The notes under the pieces are model-generated. The model was given only the letters and a program-made list of their open reading frames with translations, ran no database searches and was not told the origin of the DNA. Source: Piscinibacter sp943370595 (GTDB lineage: Bacteria; Pseudomonadota; Gammaproteobacteria; Burkholderiales; Burkholderiaceae_C). Taken from it: a stretch of DNA of 64,000 nt. Where the stretch lies: contig CALRRO020000013.1 in NCBI GenBank assembly GCA_943370595.1, positions 1 through 64,000 on the forward strand, written 5' to 3'. Of the stretch, positions 36,973-46,996 are shown in pieces. Position 1 is the first letter of the stretch; every line of letters begins with the position of its first letter. The position numbers and the translations under genes are program-made.

Positions 36973-38658
36973 ATGAAGCAGTTGTCCGGGCTGGACGCGA
37001 GCTTTCTCTACCTCGAGACGGCCGAGATGCCGATGCACGTCGGCGCGCTGCATCAGTTCGAGCTGCCACGCACCTACCGCGGCAACTTCCTCGCCGACAT
37101 GCGCGCGCACATGGCGGCGCGCCTGCCGCTTGCACCGGCGCTGCGCCGCAAGCTGGCCTGGATGCCGCTGAACCTGGCCGCGCCGGCCTGGGTGGATGCC
37201 GTGCCCGACCTCGACGCGCACATCGTCGGCATCACGCTGCCCGCCGGCAGTGGCCTGGCCGAACTGGAGGAGCAGGTCGGCGAACTGCACCCGGTGCTGC
37301 TCGACCGCAGCCGCCCGCTGTGGAAGTTCCATGTCTTCGACGGCCTGGCCGACGGCGAGAACGGCGAGAAGCGCTACGCCCTCTACACGCAGCTGCACCA
37401 CGCGGCGGTCGACGGCCAGGCGGCCGTCGCGCTGGCCCAGGCCATCCTCGACCTCAGCCCCGAGCCGCGCGAGATCGAGGCCCGGCCCTCGCGCGAACGC
37501 AAGGGCCAGCTGGCGTTGACCGAGATGCTGCGTGGCGCGCTGTCCAACCAGCTCGAGCAGGTCGGCAACCTGGTCAAGGCGATTCCCTCCGCGGTCGGCG
37601 CCATCTCGCAGGTGGCCGCGCAGACCGCCGGCGGCGCGCTCGGCGAGACGGCGGCGTCGGTGTGGTCGCGCGTCAAGGGCGAGGCAGCCAAGCCGTCGAA
37701 GAGCGTCAGCAACCTCGGCCTGGCACCGCGCACGCGGCTGAACGCGACCGTGTCTGACACGCGGGCCTTTGCGACCGTCAGCTTGCCGCTGGCCGAGCTC
37801 AACGCGGTGCGGCGCCGCCACCATGCGAGCCTGAACGACGCGGTGCTGTTCATCTGCAGCGGCGCGCTGCGGCGGCACTTCGCGAAGCACGGGCCGCTGC
37901 CACGCAAGTCGCTGGTCGCGGCGGTGCCGATCTCGCTGCGCGCCAAGGGCGACACGGCGTCGAACAATCAGGCCTCGATGAGCCTGATCAGCCTGGGCAC
38001 ACACCTCGCCGATGCCGGCAAGCGGCTCGCCCACGTGATGGCGGCGAGTGCCTCGATGAAGTCGACGCTGGGCAGCGTGAAGAGCCTGCTGCCGACCGAC
38101 TTTCCGTCCATCGGCGTGCCCTGGCTGATGGAAGGCCTGACCGCGATCTACGGCCGCGCCGGCGTGGCCGACCGCATCCCGCCGGTGGCCAACCTGGTGA
38201 TCTCCAACGTGCCGGGGCCGACCGTGCCGCTGTACATGGCCGGCGCGAAGATGCTGACCAACTTCCCAGCGTCGATCGTCGTGCACGGCGTCGCGTTGAA
38301 CATCACGGTGCAGACCTACAACGAGTCGCTCGACGTCGGCATCATGGCCTGCGCCGAGGCGATGCCCGAGGTGGCCGAGTTCGCAGCGCAGATCGAGACC
38401 GCGTTCGAGGAGTTCAAGGGCCTGGTGCCGGCACCGGCGGTCGAAGTGCAGAGCGTGCCGCCGGCAAAGAAGAAGGTGGCCGCCAGGAAGAAGGCCGCAC
38501 CTGCCTCGCCGGCCGTGAAGAAGGCAGTCGCCAAGAAGCCCGTCGCCGAGAAGGCCACTGCGAAGAAGGCCGCTGCAAAGACGGCGGCAAAGCCTGTCCC
38601 GAAGGCGACACGCACGACTAGGGCAAGCGCTCCACCGGCCAAGCGGGCCAGCCGCTAA
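36973..38658 (+). CDS. wax ester synthase / diacylglycerol acyltransferase (WS/DGAT)
   Basis: WS/DGAT enzymes join acyl-CoA to fatty alcohol or diacylglycerol, making storage lipid. The 561-aa protein has the condensing-enzyme motif HHxxxDG at residues 142-148 (HHAAVDG), the N-terminal LSGLDASFLYLET segment and the family NVPGPTVPLYMAGAK motif in the C-terminal domain. The canonical part ends near residue 489. A tail of about 72 residues rich in Lys, Ala and Pro follows (AKKKVAARKK, AVAKKPVAEK), which is not part of the catalytic fold and resembles histone H1-like or PhaF-like tails. ATG 36973 has a good ribosome site. Confidence 0.88.
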   Translation: MKQLSGLDASFLYLETAEMPMHVGALHQFELPRTYRGNFLADMRAHMAARLPLAPALRRKLAWMPLNLAAPAWVDAVPDLDAHIVGITLPAGSGLAELEEQVGELHPVLLDRSRPLWKFHVFDGLADGENGEKRYALYTQLHHAAVDGQAAVALAQAILDLSPEPREIEARPSRERKGQLALTEMLRGALSNQLEQVGNLVKAIPSAVGAISQVAAQTAGGALGETAASVWSRVKGEAAKPSKSVSNLGLAPRTRLNATVSDTRAFATVSLPLAELNAVRRRHHASLNDAVLFICSGALRRHFAKHGPLPRKSLVAAVPISLRAKGDTASNNQASMSLISLGTHLADAGKRLAHVMAASASMKSTLGSVKSLLPTDFPSIGVPWLMEGLTAIYGRAGVADRIPPVANLVISNVPGPTVPLYMAGAKMLTNFPASIVVHGVALNITVQTYNESLDVGIMACAEAMPEVAEFAAQIETAFEEFKGLVPAPAVEVQSVPPAKKKVAARKKAAPASPAVKKAVAKKPVAEKATAKKAAAKTAAKPVPKATRTTRASAPPAKRASR

Positions 38659-38688
38659 CATGCCCTGAACGCATCCGCATCGCCACGC

Positions 38689-39498
38689 ATGCCTCGAACG
38701 CCGCCCGACCTTCGCCACCACGGTTTCCACGCCGAGGACATGCGCGCACCGAATGCGCTGCTGCTGGCGATGGAGGGCAGGGCGCCCTGGGAATACGCCG
38801 CCATGCTCGCCGCCACGCCCTGGCTGCGCAAGCTGCCGCGCGGCGACGGTCACCCGGTGCTGGTGTTCCCCGGCCTCGGCGCGAACGACTTCACCACCGG
38901 CCCGCTGCGCCGCTTTCTCGACGAACTCGGCTACGTGACGCACCCCTGGGGCCAGGGCTTCAACTTCGGCCCGCGCCACGGCGTGCTCGAGCGTTCGAAC
39001 AAGGACGTGCAGCGGCTGTTCCGCTCGCACGCGCGCCAGGTCAGCCTGATCGGCTGGAGCCTGGGCGGCATCTACGCGCGTGAACTCGCCAAGGAACTCC
39101 CCGACCACGTGCGCTGCGTCATCACGCTGGGCACACCGTTCACCGGTCACCCGCGTGCCACCAACGCATGGCGCTTCTTCGAACTCGTCAGCGGGCAGTC
39201 GGTGCACGACGAGAAGTTGATCGCGCAGATCCGCCAGGAGCCGCCGGTGCCGACGACCTCGATCTGGTCGCGCACCGACGGCATCGTGTCGTGGCGTTGC
39301 AGCGTCGTCGCGCCCGGCCCGCAGGCCGAGAACATCGAGGTCCACGCCAGCCACGTCGGCATGGGCATGAACCCGATGGCGCTGTACGCGATCGCCGACC
39401 GCCTCGCGCAGCCGGCCGGTCACTGGAAGCCTTTCGAGCCGCACGGCGCGCGGCGCTGGTTCTTCCGCACCGCCCACCACGAGCAGCGCGCCGCCTGA
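38689..39498 (+). CDS. alpha/beta hydrolase (lipase-like)
   Basis: This 269-aa protein has the nucleophile elbow GWSLGG (VSLIGWSLGGIYARELAKE), the LVFPGLGANDFTT oxyanion-hole strand and a late His (VHASHVGMGMNPMAL), giving a Ser-Asp/Glu-His type triad. It has no signal peptide. Its position 30 nt after the WS/DGAT gene suggests a role in neutral-lipid turnover, but the substrate is unknown. Its stop overlaps the next hydrolase start (TGATG). Confidence 0.8.
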   Translation: MPRTPPDLRHHGFHAEDMRAPNALLLAMEGRAPWEYAAMLAATPWLRKLPRGDGHPVLVFPGLGANDFTTGPLRRFLDELGYVTHPWGQGFNFGPRHGVLERSNKDVQRLFRSHARQVSLIGWSLGGIYARELAKELPDHVRCVITLGTPFTGHPRATNAWRFFELVSGQSVHDEKLIAQIRQEPPVPTTSIWSRTDGIVSWRCSVVAPGPQAENIEVHASHVGMGMNPMALYAIADRLAQPAGHWKPFEPHGARRWFFRTAHHEQRAA

Positions 39499-40382
39499 TG
39501 CAGATCCCGGCCAACGGCATCTCGCTCGAAGTCGACGACCGCGGCCCGCCATCGGGCCCGCCGCTGGTGATGATCATGGGGCTGGGCATGCAGCTGATCG
39601 CCTGGCCCGACGGGCTGGTCGACCAGCTGGTGGCCAGCGGCTTCCGCGTGATCCGCTTCGACAACCGTGATGTCGGCCTGTCGCAGCGCTTCGACCATCT
39701 CGGCGTGCCCAACCTGCCCGCGGCCGGCATCCGCTACACGCTGGGCATGCCGGTGGCCAGCCCGTACCGGCTGGCCGACCTGGCCGACGACACCGCAGCG
39801 CTGATCGAGGCGATGGGCCTGGGCAGCGCGCATGTCTGCGGCGCTTCAATGGGCGGCATGATCGCGCAGCACCTGGCCGTGCGGCACCCACAGCGGGTGC
39901 GCAGCCTGACGTTGATCATGACCACCTCCGGGGCGCGTCACCTTCCGCAACCGACCATGAAGGTGCGCATGGCGATGATGTCGCGGCCGCGCGATGCCAA
40001 GAACGTCGACAGCGTGGTCGAGCACTTCATGCGCCTGTACGGCGTGATCGGCAGCCCGGCCTATCCCCCCGAGCCGGCGCTGCTGCGTGAGCGGCTGGCG
40101 GCCTCGGTCAAGCGCTCGTACCGCCCGGCGGCGACGGCGCGACAGCTCGCGGCGATCCTGGCCGACGGCGACCGCACGCCACTGCTCGCGCGCATCACGC
40201 AGCCGGTGCAGGTGATCCACGGTGTCGCCGATCCACTGGTGCCGGTGGCGGCGGGTCACGACCTGATGCGCCACATTGCCGGCGCGCAGGGCGACTTCAT
40301 CGACGGAATGGGCCACGACCTGCCGCAGCCGCTGTGGCCGCGCTTTGCGGCCGGCATCCGCTCGGCCGCCGGGCGGGCCTGA
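39498..40382 (+). CDS. alpha/beta hydrolase
   Basis: The 294-aa protein has a clear triad: nucleophile in CGASMGGMIAQHLA, Asp in HGVADPLVPV and His in DGMGHDLPQ. An N-terminal strand holds the oxyanion-hole PPLVMIMGLGMQL. It is probably an esterase or hydrolase of a small hydrophobic substrate. ATG 39498 overlaps the previous stop, so the two hydrolases are translationally coupled and form a unit with WS/DGAT. A longer open frame starting at 39168 overlaps the earlier gene and is not supported. Confidence 0.82.
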   Translation: MQIPANGISLEVDDRGPPSGPPLVMIMGLGMQLIAWPDGLVDQLVASGFRVIRFDNRDVGLSQRFDHLGVPNLPAAGIRYTLGMPVASPYRLADLADDTAALIEAMGLGSAHVCGASMGGMIAQHLAVRHPQRVRSLTLIMTTSGARHLPQPTMKVRMAMMSRPRDAKNVDSVVEHFMRLYGVIGSPAYPPEPALLRERLAASVKRSYRPAATARQLAAILADGDRTPLLARITQPVQVIHGVADPLVPVAAGHDLMRHIAGAQGDFIDGMGHDLPQPLWPRFAAGIRSAAGRA

Positions 40383-40485
40383 TCGTCACCGACTGTGTCG
40401 CCGAGGTAAAGCCGCCGGCGGCGCGTGCACGCCGGTGATCGCCATCGCGTTGTTGCGCTGGGAACATCCCATGCAGGAGCACGCC

Positions 40486-40833
40486 ATGTCGTCGCAACTT
40501 CTTCGCCGCAGTCTGCTCGTCGCCTCCGCTGTAGTCGCCATGGGCCTTGGGGGCTGCGTGGTGGCACCGGCACCGTACTACGGCGGCGGGTACGGCTACG
40601 GCGAGGTGGTGCCCGTCGCGCCACCGCCGCCGCAGGTCGAGTACTACGGCGCGCCGCCGGTGGTCGGCCAGATCTGGCTCAACGGCTACTGGGGCTGGCA
40701 TGGTGGCCGGCATGTCTGGAACGGCGGGCGCTGGGCCGCGCCGCCGGCGCCCGGCCAGCGCTGGAATGCACCCGAATGGCGCCGCGAGGGCCCGGGCTGG
40801 CGCCAGCGACCGGGCTACTGGGAACGGCGCTGA
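40486..40833 (+). CDS. small YXW-rich lipoprotein
   Basis: This 115-aa protein is a predicted lipoprotein. A basic start and hydrophobic core lead to lipobox LGGC at about residue 23 (MSSQLLRRSLLVASAVVAMG before it). The mature part is rich in Tyr, Trp, Gly and Pro (PYYGGGYGYGEVVPVAPPPP, then NGYWGWHGGRHVW and GGRWAAPPAPGQRW), which matches the repeat class often named YXWXXPH. AGGAG lies 6 nt upstream of ATG 40486; an in-frame ATG at 40471 lacks this. Role unknown, cell-envelope location likely. Confidence 0.7.
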   Translation: MSSQLLRRSLLVASAVVAMGLGGCVVAPAPYYGGGYGYGEVVPVAPPPPQVEYYGAPPVVGQIWLNGYWGWHGGRHVWNGGRWAAPPAPGQRWNAPEWRREGPGWRQRPGYWERR

Positions 40834-40898
40834 CGCGTACCACGCGCCGCCCGGCGCGCTGAGACAATGCGGGTCCTGCGCGAACCGACCCGCCCGTC

Positions 40899-41921
<1,023 letters not shown>

Positions 41922-41927
41922 GCCGGT

Positions 41928-42860
41928 TCAGCGCGCTGCAGCCCGGCGCGATGGCCAGGTCGCGAGCACCACGCCGGCCAGCGCGAGCGCGAACGCTGCG
42001 GCCTGTGCGGGGCTGAATCGTTCACCGAGGAAGATGATGCCGGTGGCCGCCGCCGCCACTGGCAACATGACGGTGAACACGCCGGCCTGCGAGGCCGGCA
42101 CATGCTTGAGCCCCGTCATCCACAGCCACACCGTGACCATGCTGGCCGCCAGCGAGTAGAAGACCAGCAGCCACCAGTGCCCGGCGCTGACGCTGCCGAA
42201 GTCGAAGCTCAGCGCCTGCCACAGGCCCAGTGGCGTGACCAGGAGCAGGCCCCAGAGGTTGATCAGCGCGCTGATGCGTTTGGGCGAGACGTTGCCGGTG
42301 AGCTGCTTGCCGATCACCACGTACAGTGCCTCGCAGGTCACCGCGCCGAGCAGCAGCAGGTTGCCGACCAGACCACCGGTATCGGCACCGGCGCCGCTGG
42401 CGTTCTTGCCGAACGAGACCAGCGCGATGCCGCCGACCGCGCAGGCGATGCCGATGGCGACGCGCGGCGCAATGCGCTCTTTCAGGATCAGGCGCGAGAG
42501 GATGGCCACCACCGCAGGGATGGCCGCCATGATCACGCCCGCCGCCAGTGCCGAGGTGCGCGCCACGCCGAACAGCATGCACACCGAGAACAGGAAGTTG
42601 CCGAAGAAGGACTCGAGGAACAGCAGCTTGCGGTCGTGCGCGCTCAGCGGCGCCTCACCGGGCTGGCGCTTCACCCAGCCGGCCATCGCCACCGCGGCGA
42701 TGCCGAAGCGCAGCCAGGCGAGCAGGAAGATCGGCAGCACCAGCACCAGGATCTTCGACAGGCCCACGTAGCTGCCCACCAGCGCCATGCCGGAGGCCAG
42801 GCAGAGGTAGGACAACCAGGGAACGGGGTGGACCAACGCAGTCGCGCTCGGGGACGTCAT
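41928..42860 (-). CDS. EamA-family transporter at the end of the polyamine island
   Basis: The 310-aa protein has about ten membrane segments in two EamA repeats (FLLAWLRFGIAAVAMAGWV early, GVFTVMLPVAAAATGIIFLGERFSPAQ late). It is convergent with dusA, with 6 nt between stops. On the minus strand it follows the glutamine-synthetase-like gene by 11 nt and may be co-transcribed. EamA proteins carry amino acids and other small metabolites, so export or import of a polyamine-pathway compound is possible but unproven. The ribosome site at ATG 42860 is weak. Confidence 0.82.
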   Translation of the reverse strand: MTSPSATALVHPVPWLSYLCLASGMALVGSYVGLSKILVLVLPIFLLAWLRFGIAAVAMAGWVKRQPGEAPLSAHDRKLLFLESFFGNFLFSVCMLFGVARTSALAAGVIMAAIPAVVAILSRLILKERIAPRVAIGIACAVGGIALVSFGKNASGAGADTGGLVGNLLLLGAVTCEALYVVIGKQLTGNVSPKRISALINLWGLLLVTPLGLWQALSFDFGSVSAGHWWLLVFYSLAASMVTVWLWMTGLKHVPASQAGVFTVMLPVAAAATGIIFLGERFSPAQAAAFALALAGVVLATWPSRRAAAR

Positions 42861-42871
42861 CGAGGCGCGGA

Positions 42872-44197
42872 TTAGAACAGGTCGCCGTAGCGCTGCATCT
42901 CCCAGTCGCTGACATGGCGCGCGTAGGCGATCCATTCGGCGCGCTTGGCCTCGATGAACTCCTGCGCCAGCGGGTTGCCCAACGCCTCGCACAGCACCGC
43001 ATCGGCGGCCAGCGCCTCGACGGCCTCGCCCAGGCTCTGCGGCAGCACGCCGATGCCCCGCGCGCGCAACGCCGCCAGCGGCTGCTCGAACAGGTCGTCG
43101 GTGCAGGCCGCTCCGGGGTCCATGCGCTTCGCGATGCCGTCCAGCCCGGCGGCGATCAGCCCGGCCGTCGCGAGGTAGGGGTTGGCCGCCGCGTCGGGCA
43201 GCCGCCATTCGAAGCGGCCGGCCAGCGTGCGGACCAGCGCGGTGCGGTTGTTGGGCCCGTGTGCGATGTAGGCCGGCGCCCAGCTCGTGCCGGACAGCGA
43301 CTCGCCGACGACCAGCCGCTTGTACGAGTTCACCGTCGGCGCGGCCAGCGCAGCCAGGCCCGCCGAATGCGCCAGCACGCCACCAATGAAGTGGCGCATC
43401 GTGGTGTCACCCTCGGGGCCATCGAACAGGCAGCGCTCGCCGCTCCACAGCGAGACGTGGAAGTGCATGCCGCTGCCCGGCTGGTTGGCGAAGGGCTTGG
43501 GCATCATCGAGAACACCAGCCCATGCTGCTCGGCCAGCGCCTGCGCGGCGAGCTTGAACAGCATCAGGTGGTCGGCACTGGCCAGCGCCTCGGCGTGCAG
43601 GAAGTTCAGCTCGTACTGGCCGTGTGCGTCCTCGTGGTCGATCTGGAACACCTGCAGCCCGCAGGCCTGCAGGCCGGTGGACAGTTCATGCAGGAAGTCG
43701 CGCCGGCGCGGCAGGCTCTTCAGGTCATAGGAGGGCTTGTCGAGCCGGTCGTTCGCATCGGCTGGCGCGAAGCCGCGTTCGGTGCGGCGCAGCAGGAAGA
43801 ACTCCGGCTCGATGCCGGTCTGAAGCGTCCAGCCGTGCTCGGCCAAGCGCGCGATCTGCCGGCGCAGCACCTGCCGCGGGCAGCCGTCGAACGGCTCGCC
43901 GGCAACGAAGCCGTCGCAGGCCAGCCGCGCATAGCCGGGCATCCAGGGCAGGGCGCGTGCGCTCGCCATGTCACCGCGGCCGTAGTACTCGGAGCGCGGG
44001 CCCATGCGTGGCAGGCCGGTGCCCGCGATCGACGGGCCGGAGAAGCCGGCACCGGTCTCGACCAGCGTGCGCAGCTGGTCCAGCGGCACGTACTTGCCTT
44101 TGGCGACGCCGTGCAGGTCGGTGAACTGCGCGATCAGCGTATGCACGCCCTGCGCGGCCAGTCGCTCGCGCAGGCTGTCGAAAACATCCGCACTCAC
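42872..44197 (-). CDS. glutamine-synthetase-family gamma-glutamyl-amine ligase
   Basis: This 441-aa protein has the glutamine synthetase fold: IEPEFFLLRR, QIDHEDAHGQYELNF, KPFANQPGSGMHFHVSLW and ALVRTLAGRFEWRLPDAAANPYLATA. The usual adenylylation Tyr loop of GlnA is absent. Members of this class glutamylate amines such as putrescine (PuuA) or ethylamine. It starts GTG 44197, overlapping the gabT stop (GTGA). A second member, more like PuuA, lies at 54500-55867, so the island has two ligases that may differ in amine substrate. Confidence 0.8.
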   Translation of the reverse strand: MSADVFDSLRERLAAQGVHTLIAQFTDLHGVAKGKYVPLDQLRTLVETGAGFSGPSIAGTGLPRMGPRSEYYGRGDMASARALPWMPGYARLACDGFVAGEPFDGCPRQVLRRQIARLAEHGWTLQTGIEPEFFLLRRTERGFAPADANDRLDKPSYDLKSLPRRRDFLHELSTGLQACGLQVFQIDHEDAHGQYELNFLHAEALASADHLMLFKLAAQALAEQHGLVFSMMPKPFANQPGSGMHFHVSLWSGERCLFDGPEGDTTMRHFIGGVLAHSAGLAALAAPTVNSYKRLVVGESLSGTSWAPAYIAHGPNNRTALVRTLAGRFEWRLPDAAANPYLATAGLIAAGLDGIAKRMDPGAACTDDLFEQPLAALRARGIGVLPQSLGEAVEALAADAVLCEALGNPLAQEFIEAKRAEWIAYARHVSDWEMQRYGDLF

Positions 44198-45471
44198 GCG
44201 AGCGCAGCCCGCAGCGAAGCCTTCAGGATGTCCATCGCTTCGTCGAACACCGGCTGCTGGATGGTCAGCGGGAACAGGAAGCGCACCACGTTCGCGTTGA
44301 CGCCGCAGGTCAGCAGGATCAGGTTGCGCTTGAGCGCCTCGGCCTGCACCTTCTTCGTGAAGTCGGCGTCGGGCTCGTCGCTGCCCTTCTGGTTGAACTC
44401 GACCGCGACCATGGCGCCCAGGCCACGCACGTCTGCGATCTGCGGCACTTCCTTGCGCATCGACTCGAGCACGCCCTTGAGCTGCTCGCCCAGCGCGGTG
44501 CCGCGTTCGGGCAGCTTCTCGTCGCGCATCACGTCGATGATGGCGTGTGCCGCGGCGATGGCCAGCGGGTTGCCGGCATAGGTGCCGCCCAGGCCGCCGG
44601 GCGCCGGCGCATCCATGATCTCGGCCTTGCCCGACACCGCCGACAGCGGCACGCCGCCGGCCAGGCTCTTGGCGATGGTCATCAGGTCCGGCACGACCCC
44701 GAAATGCTCCATCGCGAACATCTTGCCGGTGCGGCCGAAGCCGGTCTGGATCTCGTCGGCGATCAGCACGATGCCGTGCTCGTCGCAGAGCTGGCGCAGC
44801 CACTTCACCGCCTCGGCCTGGATGACGTTGAAGCCGCCTTCGCCCTGCACCGGCTCGAAGATGATGGCGGCGACGCGGCTCGGCTCGATGTCGGCCTTGA
44901 AGATGCCGTGCACGGCCTTCTTCACCTCGGCCAGGTTGGCGCAATGGCAGGGGAAGGGTGCATGGTAGATCTCCGGCGGGAAGGGCCCGAAGCCGAGCTT
45001 GTAGGGCACCACCTTGCCGGTCAGCGACACCGCGAACAGGCTGCGACCATGGAAGGCGCCGCCGAAGGCGATGACGCCCGAGCGCTTGGTGTACGAGCGC
45101 GCGATCTTGATCGCGTTCTCCACCGCTTCGGCGCCGGTCGAGAACAGCGCGGTCTTCTTGGCGTGCTCGCCCGGCGTCAGTGCGTTGAGCTTCTCGGCGA
45201 GCGCGATGTAGCTCTCGTAGGGCACCACCTGGTAGCAGGTGTGGGTGAAGCGCTTGAGCTGCGCCTCGATCGCGGCGATCACCTTCGGGTGGCCGTGGCC
45301 GCTGTTCATCACTGCGATGCCGCCGGCGAAGTCGATGAAGCGGCGGCCTTCGACGTCCCACAGCTCGGCGTTGTCGGCCCGGTCGGCGAAGAAGGTGCCC
45401 ATCACGCCCACGCCGCGCGGCGTGGCCGCAGCCTTGCGGGCCATCAGTTGTTCGTTCAGGGAATGGTTCAT
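44194..45471 (-). CDS. gabT: 4-aminobutyrate transaminase
   Basis: GabT converts GABA plus 2-oxoglutarate into succinate semialdehyde and glutamate, the step after gamma-glutamyl hydrolysis in putrescine breakdown. The 425-aa protein is a class III PLP aminotransferase, with Schiff-base lysine in LMTIAKSLAGGVPLSAV, FSTGAEAVENAIKIARSYTKR and IADEIQTGFGRTGKMFAMEHFGV. It starts MNHSLNEQLMARKAAATPRGVGV, very like E. coli GabT. AAGGAG lies 7 nt upstream of ATG 45471. It follows puuC by 25 nt. Confidence 0.92.
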   Translation of the reverse strand: MNHSLNEQLMARKAAATPRGVGVMGTFFADRADNAELWDVEGRRFIDFAGGIAVMNSGHGHPKVIAAIEAQLKRFTHTCYQVVPYESYIALAEKLNALTPGEHAKKTALFSTGAEAVENAIKIARSYTKRSGVIAFGGAFHGRSLFAVSLTGKVVPYKLGFGPFPPEIYHAPFPCHCANLAEVKKAVHGIFKADIEPSRVAAIIFEPVQGEGGFNVIQAEAVKWLRQLCDEHGIVLIADEIQTGFGRTGKMFAMEHFGVVPDLMTIAKSLAGGVPLSAVSGKAEIMDAPAPGGLGGTYAGNPLAIAAAHAIIDVMRDEKLPERGTALGEQLKGVLESMRKEVPQIADVRGLGAMVAVEFNQKGSDEPDADFTKKVQAEALKRNLILLTCGVNANVVRFLFPLTIQQPVFDEAMDILKASLRAALA

Positions 45472-45496
45472 CTGTCTCTCCTTGGTCGAGGCGGAC

Positions 45497-46996
45497 TCAG
45501 GCGGCGTCGATGCGCAGCCAGGTCGTCTTCAGTTCGGTGTACTTGTCGAAGGCGTGCAGCGACTTGTCGCGGCCGTTGCCGCTCTGCTTGTAGCCGCCGA
45601 AGGGCACGGTGATGTCGTCCTCGTCGTACTGGTTGACGTGCACGGTGCCGGCGCGGAGCTGACGCGCCACGCGGTGCGCGCGGTTGACGTTGTGGCTCCA
45701 CACGCTGGCCTGCAGGCCGTAGGACGAGTCGTTGGCCAGCGCGATCGCCTCGGCTTCGGTGCTGAAGCGGATCACGCTCATCACCGGACCGAAGATCTCC
45801 TCGCGGGCGATCTTCATGTCGTTGCGCACGCCGGCGAACACCGTCGGCTCGACGTAGAAGCCGCCGGTCTCGCTGCGTGATCGTCGGCCGCCGGTGACCA
45901 GCGTCGCGCCTTCGGTGCTGCCGGCGTCGATGTAGCCGAGCACGGTGCGCATCTGCGTCTCGTCGACCAGCGCGCCCATCTCGGCCGAGCCGGACAGCGG
46001 GTCGCCCGGCGCGTACTTCGGCGCTTCGGCGGCCACCACCGCGAGGAACTGATCGGCGACCTTCTCGTGCACGAACACGCGCGACGGCGCGTTGCAGCTC
46101 TCGCCCTGGTTGAAGAACATGCTGCCGGCCACCGTCTTCGCCGCCCGCGCGATGTCCTCGAAGTCGTCGAACACGACGAAGGCCGACTTGCCGCCGAGCT
46201 CGTTGTAGACGCGCTTGAGGTTGCTGCGTCCGGCGTACTCGAGCATCTTGCGGCCGACGCGCGTGCTGCCGGTGAAGCCGATCGCATCGACGTCCATGTG
46301 CAGCGCCAGCGCCTCGCCGGCTTCGTGGCCGTAGCCCGGCACGACGTTGAACACGCCCGGCGGCAGGCCGGCGTCGATGGCCAGCTCGGCCAGGCGCAGC
46401 GCCGTCAGCGGGCTCTTCTCGCTGGGCTTGAGCACCACGCTGTTGCCGGCGGCCAGCGCCGGCCCCAGCTTCCAGGCCGCCATGATCATCGGGTAGTTCC
46501 AGGGCACCACCGCACCGATCACGCCCATCGGCTCGCGGGTGATCAACGCGAGGGCGTTCGATGCTGTCGGTGCGATCTCGTCGTAGATCTTGTCGACGGC
46601 CTCGGCGTACCAGGCGATGGTGCGCGCGGTGGCACCGACGTCCACCGCCAGGCTGTACTGCACCGGCTTGCCCATGTCGAGCGACTCGAGCAGCGCCAGT
46701 TCCTCCTTCGCGGCGAGGATCTTTTCCGCGAAGCGCTGCAGCACCTTCTTGCGCGCGGCCGGCGACTGGCCGGCCCAGCGCGCATCGGAAAAGGCCGCAC
46801 GCGCGGCGGCGACGGCGGCGTCGATGTCCGCGGCGCGGCCGCGGGCGATGTCGCCGAGCACCCGGCCGTCGATCGGCGAGGTCTTGGCGAAGGTCTCGCC
46901 GCTGGCGGCGGCGACACGCTGGCCGCCGATCACGCTGCGGCCGTCGATGCGCAACGCCGCGGCAGCGGCGTGCCAGTCGGGGGCAGGCTTGTTCAT
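45497..46996 (-). CDS. puuC: aldehyde dehydrogenase, PuuC type
   Basis: This NAD(P)-dependent enzyme oxidises gamma-glutamyl-gamma-aminobutyraldehyde, and possibly other aminoaldehydes. The 499-aa protein shows GVIGAVVPWNYPMIMAAWKLGPALAAGN, the glycine motif GFTGSTRVGRKML, the Glu general base in VYNELGGKSAFVVFDD, and the catalytic Cys in NQGESCNAPSR. The C-terminus SGNGRDKSLHAFDKYTELKTTW is typical of PuuC. AAGGA lies 6 nt before ATG 46996, which overlaps the cupin stop. Confidence 0.9.
   Translation of the reverse strand: MNKPAPDWHAAAAALRIDGRSVIGGQRVAAASGETFAKTSPIDGRVLGDIARGRAADIDAAVAAARAAFSDARWAGQSPAARKKVLQRFAEKILAAKEELALLESLDMGKPVQYSLAVDVGATARTIAWYAEAVDKIYDEIAPTASNALALITREPMGVIGAVVPWNYPMIMAAWKLGPALAAGNSVVLKPSEKSPLTALRLAELAIDAGLPPGVFNVVPGYGHEAGEALALHMDVDAIGFTGSTRVGRKMLEYAGRSNLKRVYNELGGKSAFVVFDDFEDIARAAKTVAGSMFFNQGESCNAPSRVFVHEKVADQFLAVVAAEAPKYAPGDPLSGSAEMGALVDETQMRTVLGYIDAGSTEGATLVTGGRRSRSETGGFYVEPTVFAGVRNDMKIAREEIFGPVMSVIRFSTEAEAIALANDSSYGLQASVWSHNVNRAHRVARQLRAGTVHVNQYDEDDITVPFGGYKQSGNGRDKSLHAFDKYTELKTTWLRIDAA

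Noticed and set aside
38440..38655. Lys/Ala-rich tail as a separate histone-like gene or frameshift product
   Set aside because: It is in frame with WS/DGAT, with no start codon or ribosome site of its own, and codon use does not change.
42872..44197. Housekeeping glutamine synthetase GlnA
   Set aside because: It lacks the adenylylation loop and lies in a polyamine island next to gabT. A gamma-glutamyl-amine ligase is a better fit.
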